The notes beneath the pieces were generated by a model. It was not told where the DNA came from. It did not search any database and saw nothing but the letters and a program-made list of their open reading frames with translations. Source: Anniella stebbinsi (taxonomy: Eukaryota > Chordata > Lepidosauria > Squamata > Anniellidae). Taken from it: 64,000 bases of DNA. Shown one piece after another: positions 61,721 through 64,000 of this stretch; the stretch's first letter is position 1, and each line of letters begins with the position of its first letter. The position numbers and the translations under genes are program-made. The stretch is taken from positions 258,575,562 through 258,639,561 of the forward strand of contig JARDYH010000003.1 of NCBI GenBank assembly GCA_029215795.1, read 5' to 3'.

Positions 61721-61965
61721 TTGAAATTACAAAAAGACATGTTTGTTGTAAGTCAGTGCATGAAGTTTGGCATGCTGTGGAAAATGAGAAAAGTTTGTTA
61801 CAATGGCAAGAACAGTCTTAAAGAATGCAAAGTTTGTAGAGGGATTGTTAAATGCTTTACAGAAACCAGCACAGGTAGTTGTGATTAAACGTACAGGCCA
61901 CCAAAGGGGGCAAACTGTCCCGGGGGAACTGCAGGACCGAAGCAAGCAAGCAGTCAAGAAAAGCA
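61721..61965 (+). pseudogene. Endogenous retrovirus pol: RNase H fragment
   Basis: Across a frameshift near 61820, the sequence shows a W-K-M block, then L-L-N-A-L-x-K-P and V-V-I-K-x-T-G-H-Q-R-G (about 61850-61910). This is the C-terminal RNase H helix and the histidine-bearing loop of class I elements. The first acidic catalytic residues are not recognisable. Confidence 0.7.
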
Positions 61966-62590
61966 AGGGTGACAGAAGGCTGGCTGTTTTCAGGATATGG
62001 ATGGTGTGTAGAGACACAAAGAATCATAGAAACCAGTGGCAACTAAGGCAATGCTTCGCCACTACCCAGGGCAACTCACAGTAGAAACCATGCTGAAAAA
62101 GAAGGGACGGCAGATCAAAAAGGGATGGCAGCTCAAGAATCAAAAGTACTTAGCATGCACAAGGGATTAAGAAGTGTGCTTGGAGGGTGAAAAAATGTGA
62201 ACTATGTCAAAGCATAACGTGGAAAAACAAAAACCAAATTGATGTTATTCAAATGTCCAAATGTTAAGAGTTTTAACATGTGTTGGTGACCATGGACAAG
62301 TTCAATGCAGGGCGGTCCACTCCAGGACCCTTAAGACTATCACCATATGAAATCCTTATGGACACATCTATAAGAATTCCAGCTTCACCATCACCTCCCA
62401 GAAATTTGAAATTGGCCGATGAGCAACACCATGCAAGGAAGTCTCTTCACAGGTAGCAGCCTTGCCAGCTCCAGACCTAAGGTGGAGGGATGTAAACTCA
62501 AAACCAGGCAAATGGGTGTATGTGAATGTGTTCCAGCGTGAGGAGATCGAGAGTTGGGTCAACGCCTCGCTGGGCAATCTGATCCAGACA
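61966..62590 (+). pseudogene. Endogenous retrovirus integrase, catalytic core missing
   Basis: A C-E-L-C-Q motif at about 62200-62215 matches the C-x-x-C half of the N-terminal zinc-binding domain. Only some 30 codons later, P-G-P-L-R-L-S-P-Y-E-I-L (about 62320-62360) matches the end of the core domain of gammaretrovirus-like integrases. The usual stretch of roughly 150 residues with the D,D-35-E triad is therefore deleted. The C-terminal domain (G-K-W-V-Y-V) lies at about 62508-62530. Confidence 0.65.
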
Positions 62591-63540
62591 GATCTTTAGG
62601 GAGCAGCGCAGGCTAATGCAGCCCAGAAAAAGACATGGAAATCCACCCAGATGGGAGACCTCAAGGGGAGGACCACTGGGGGGGGGGCATCCGCCCCCAA
62701 GAAGAAGATGACATCTGATGTGGACAGCTTTCTCCCAAAATTCCCAGACCAGGTGCTGCCCTGTTGATCATCCAGGAAGGACCAGAGCAAACTGTATAGA
62801 CAACCAGAAAACTTTGAGACCCTTAGATATAGTGTTTCCAGCCGTGCCTTTATTATTCTCTTTTCCGACTCTTGTTCCTGACTGACTGTTGCAGTTGCTG
62901 TAAAAGAAGTTCCAGTAAAGTGAAAATTTGACACTTAAAGAATTGCTGTGGGCCAGCAGGCCAAAATAAACCTCAAGGAACAGAAGGGGGCGGGGAAATG
63001 ACTGCCCAAACATGGACACGATGAAATACCTCTTACAGGCATTGCAGCTGGCGAGTATGGAGAAAAAATTGGCTGTTCAAATAGCATAGACCATGTCCAA
63101 TACAATGTTTGTTGTATATGTGTACAGATGCCCACATGTAGAACAAAGAGTTCCATTGACCCCAGTACTCTTAACCCCCCCCCCCAAAAAAAAATCACAT
63201 GGGCAAAAATACAAAGTGGAAGTTGGTATGTGGGACAAAGCGTGTATAATAATTATTTGTCCTTTACAGAAGACGGCGTGCACTCCAGTTGCCAATCTTT
63301 TGCAAATTTCATACAGTGTGTAAAAAAGACCAATGCTGCCAAAGGCCTGCAGTGCAAAAGTCTTTTAATACTCTCTAAGTGTGGCTAGATCTGCCTTGAG
63401 TGGGATGTGACACTTGGGGGGGGGGCAGTTAGGGAAGTGTAGAGTGTGCTATGGGGGCCCCAACAATTGTCACTGCCCCCATGGACCGTTTTGGAGCAGT
63501 AGTGCAGAGCCGCACTGAAAGAATGGTATCTGAATGGCGT
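62591..63540 (+). pseudogene. Endogenous retrovirus, 3' pol / env surface region (degraded)
   Basis: Frames at 63093-63388 hold cysteines (S-S-C, Q-C, L-Q-C) and a short serine/threonine-rich run, as expected of a worn env surface subunit, but no specific motif is conserved. Assignment rests on position between integrase and the transmembrane-like segment. Several poly-G/poly-C runs (62676, 63175, 63415) break frames. Confidence 0.4.
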
Positions 63541-63966
63541 AAAGTTAAAAACATGCCATCAAGCCCATGTGGCACCAAGGCATACAAGGTTCTGCCTGCC
63601 CAGGAGTCTATGTAGGTTGATGGGTGCCTGGAAGGCGAGTGTTAAAACACATTCCCAAATGGAAGACATGGGAATAAGCAAACTGTCACAGATTCCAGAG
63701 CAATGTTGGAGCGTGCCTATAAGAATCCCCTTACTCAAAGGAAATTGGTTGGATGCTCCATAGCAGGGATTCTTCCTGGAATAGGCGCTGCATGCCTGGG
63801 ACAGTACGTGATTAAGCTCCAAGCAATAATTGAAGTAATGGTTAATAAGCTTGGGCAGTCCACTGAAAGCTTAAGAAGTACCATTTCCACTCTGGCACAC
63901 ACAAGAACAAACAAGGCAGATGGTAGTCCAGTGTCAAATGGCCTTAAGTTTTGTTCTTATCACTGA
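63541..63966 (+). pseudogene. Endogenous retrovirus env transmembrane-subunit fragment
   Basis: In the frame 63703-63966, after a frameshift at about 63755, a Gly/Ala/Ile-rich stretch (G-I-L-P-G-I-G-A-A) looks like a fusion-peptide region. It is followed by a leucine heptad-like segment (K-L-Q-A-I-I ... L-G-Q-S ... S-L-R-S). The frame stops at 63964. The C-x6-CC motif is not seen, so the exact env type is unclear. The provirus probably continues past the window edge. Confidence 0.55.
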
Positions 63967-64000
63967 AAGAGGAACTTGCACAGTGATGGGTAAATTATGC

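Overview
Eukaryotic, repeat-dense, gene-poor DNA. The repeat mix is tRNA-headed SINEs, CR1 and L2-type LINE tails, a young-looking L1, very many short inverted-repeat DNA transposons (mostly hAT-like with 8-bp target duplications), GATA/ATT microsatellites and a decayed retrovirus. This points to an amniote and best fits a squamate reptile (lizard). That assignment is an inference from recognised repeat types; no host gene is available to confirm it. I see no intact host protein-coding gene, no functional tRNA or rRNA gene and no CRISPR array. Most open reading frames arise by chance in GC-rich or simple-sequence transposon DNA.

Layout. 1-7 kb: scattered SINEs, small palindromic elements and an L2-like LINE end. 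7-13 kb: a hAT element, a three-level nest (LINE, palindromic element, hAT at 8.6-9.66 kb) and a second nest at 10.8-13.2 kb holding a 1.5-kb Harbinger-like element. 13-20 kb: SINE/CR1-like tails, two adjacent hAT-like elements and a 1.2-kb degraded L2-type reverse transcriptase cut by another hAT. 20-34 kb: mostly single-copy DNA with a palindromic 320-bp hAT family, a CR1 end, back-to-back LINE ends and an 872-bp GC-rich hAT. 34-45.3 kb: GC-rich hAT elements and the most unusual locus, a 5'-truncated L1 flanked by two 424-bp direct copies of its target. 45-60 kb: single-copy DNA interspersed with hAT copies, LINE ends and SINEs. 60.2-64 kb: a 4-bp-duplication inverted-repeat element, an LTR-like block on the minus strand and a broken class I-type endogenous retrovirus (pol to env) running off the right edge.

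Main observations. (1) Target duplications and interruptions give a relative insertion order at several loci. (2) The L1 at 39.4-41.6 kb has direct repeats far longer than usual. The left copy was later hit by another element whose empty site survives in the right copy. (3) Several hAT elements carry GC-rich palindromes with a CRE-like centre (TGACGTCA or TGATGTCA) and outward-facing GGTAAG splice-donor-like motifs. This is the layout expected of a mirrored promoter plus first exon. Coordinates of degraded repeats are by eye and usually good to about 5-20 bases; those with target duplications are exact.
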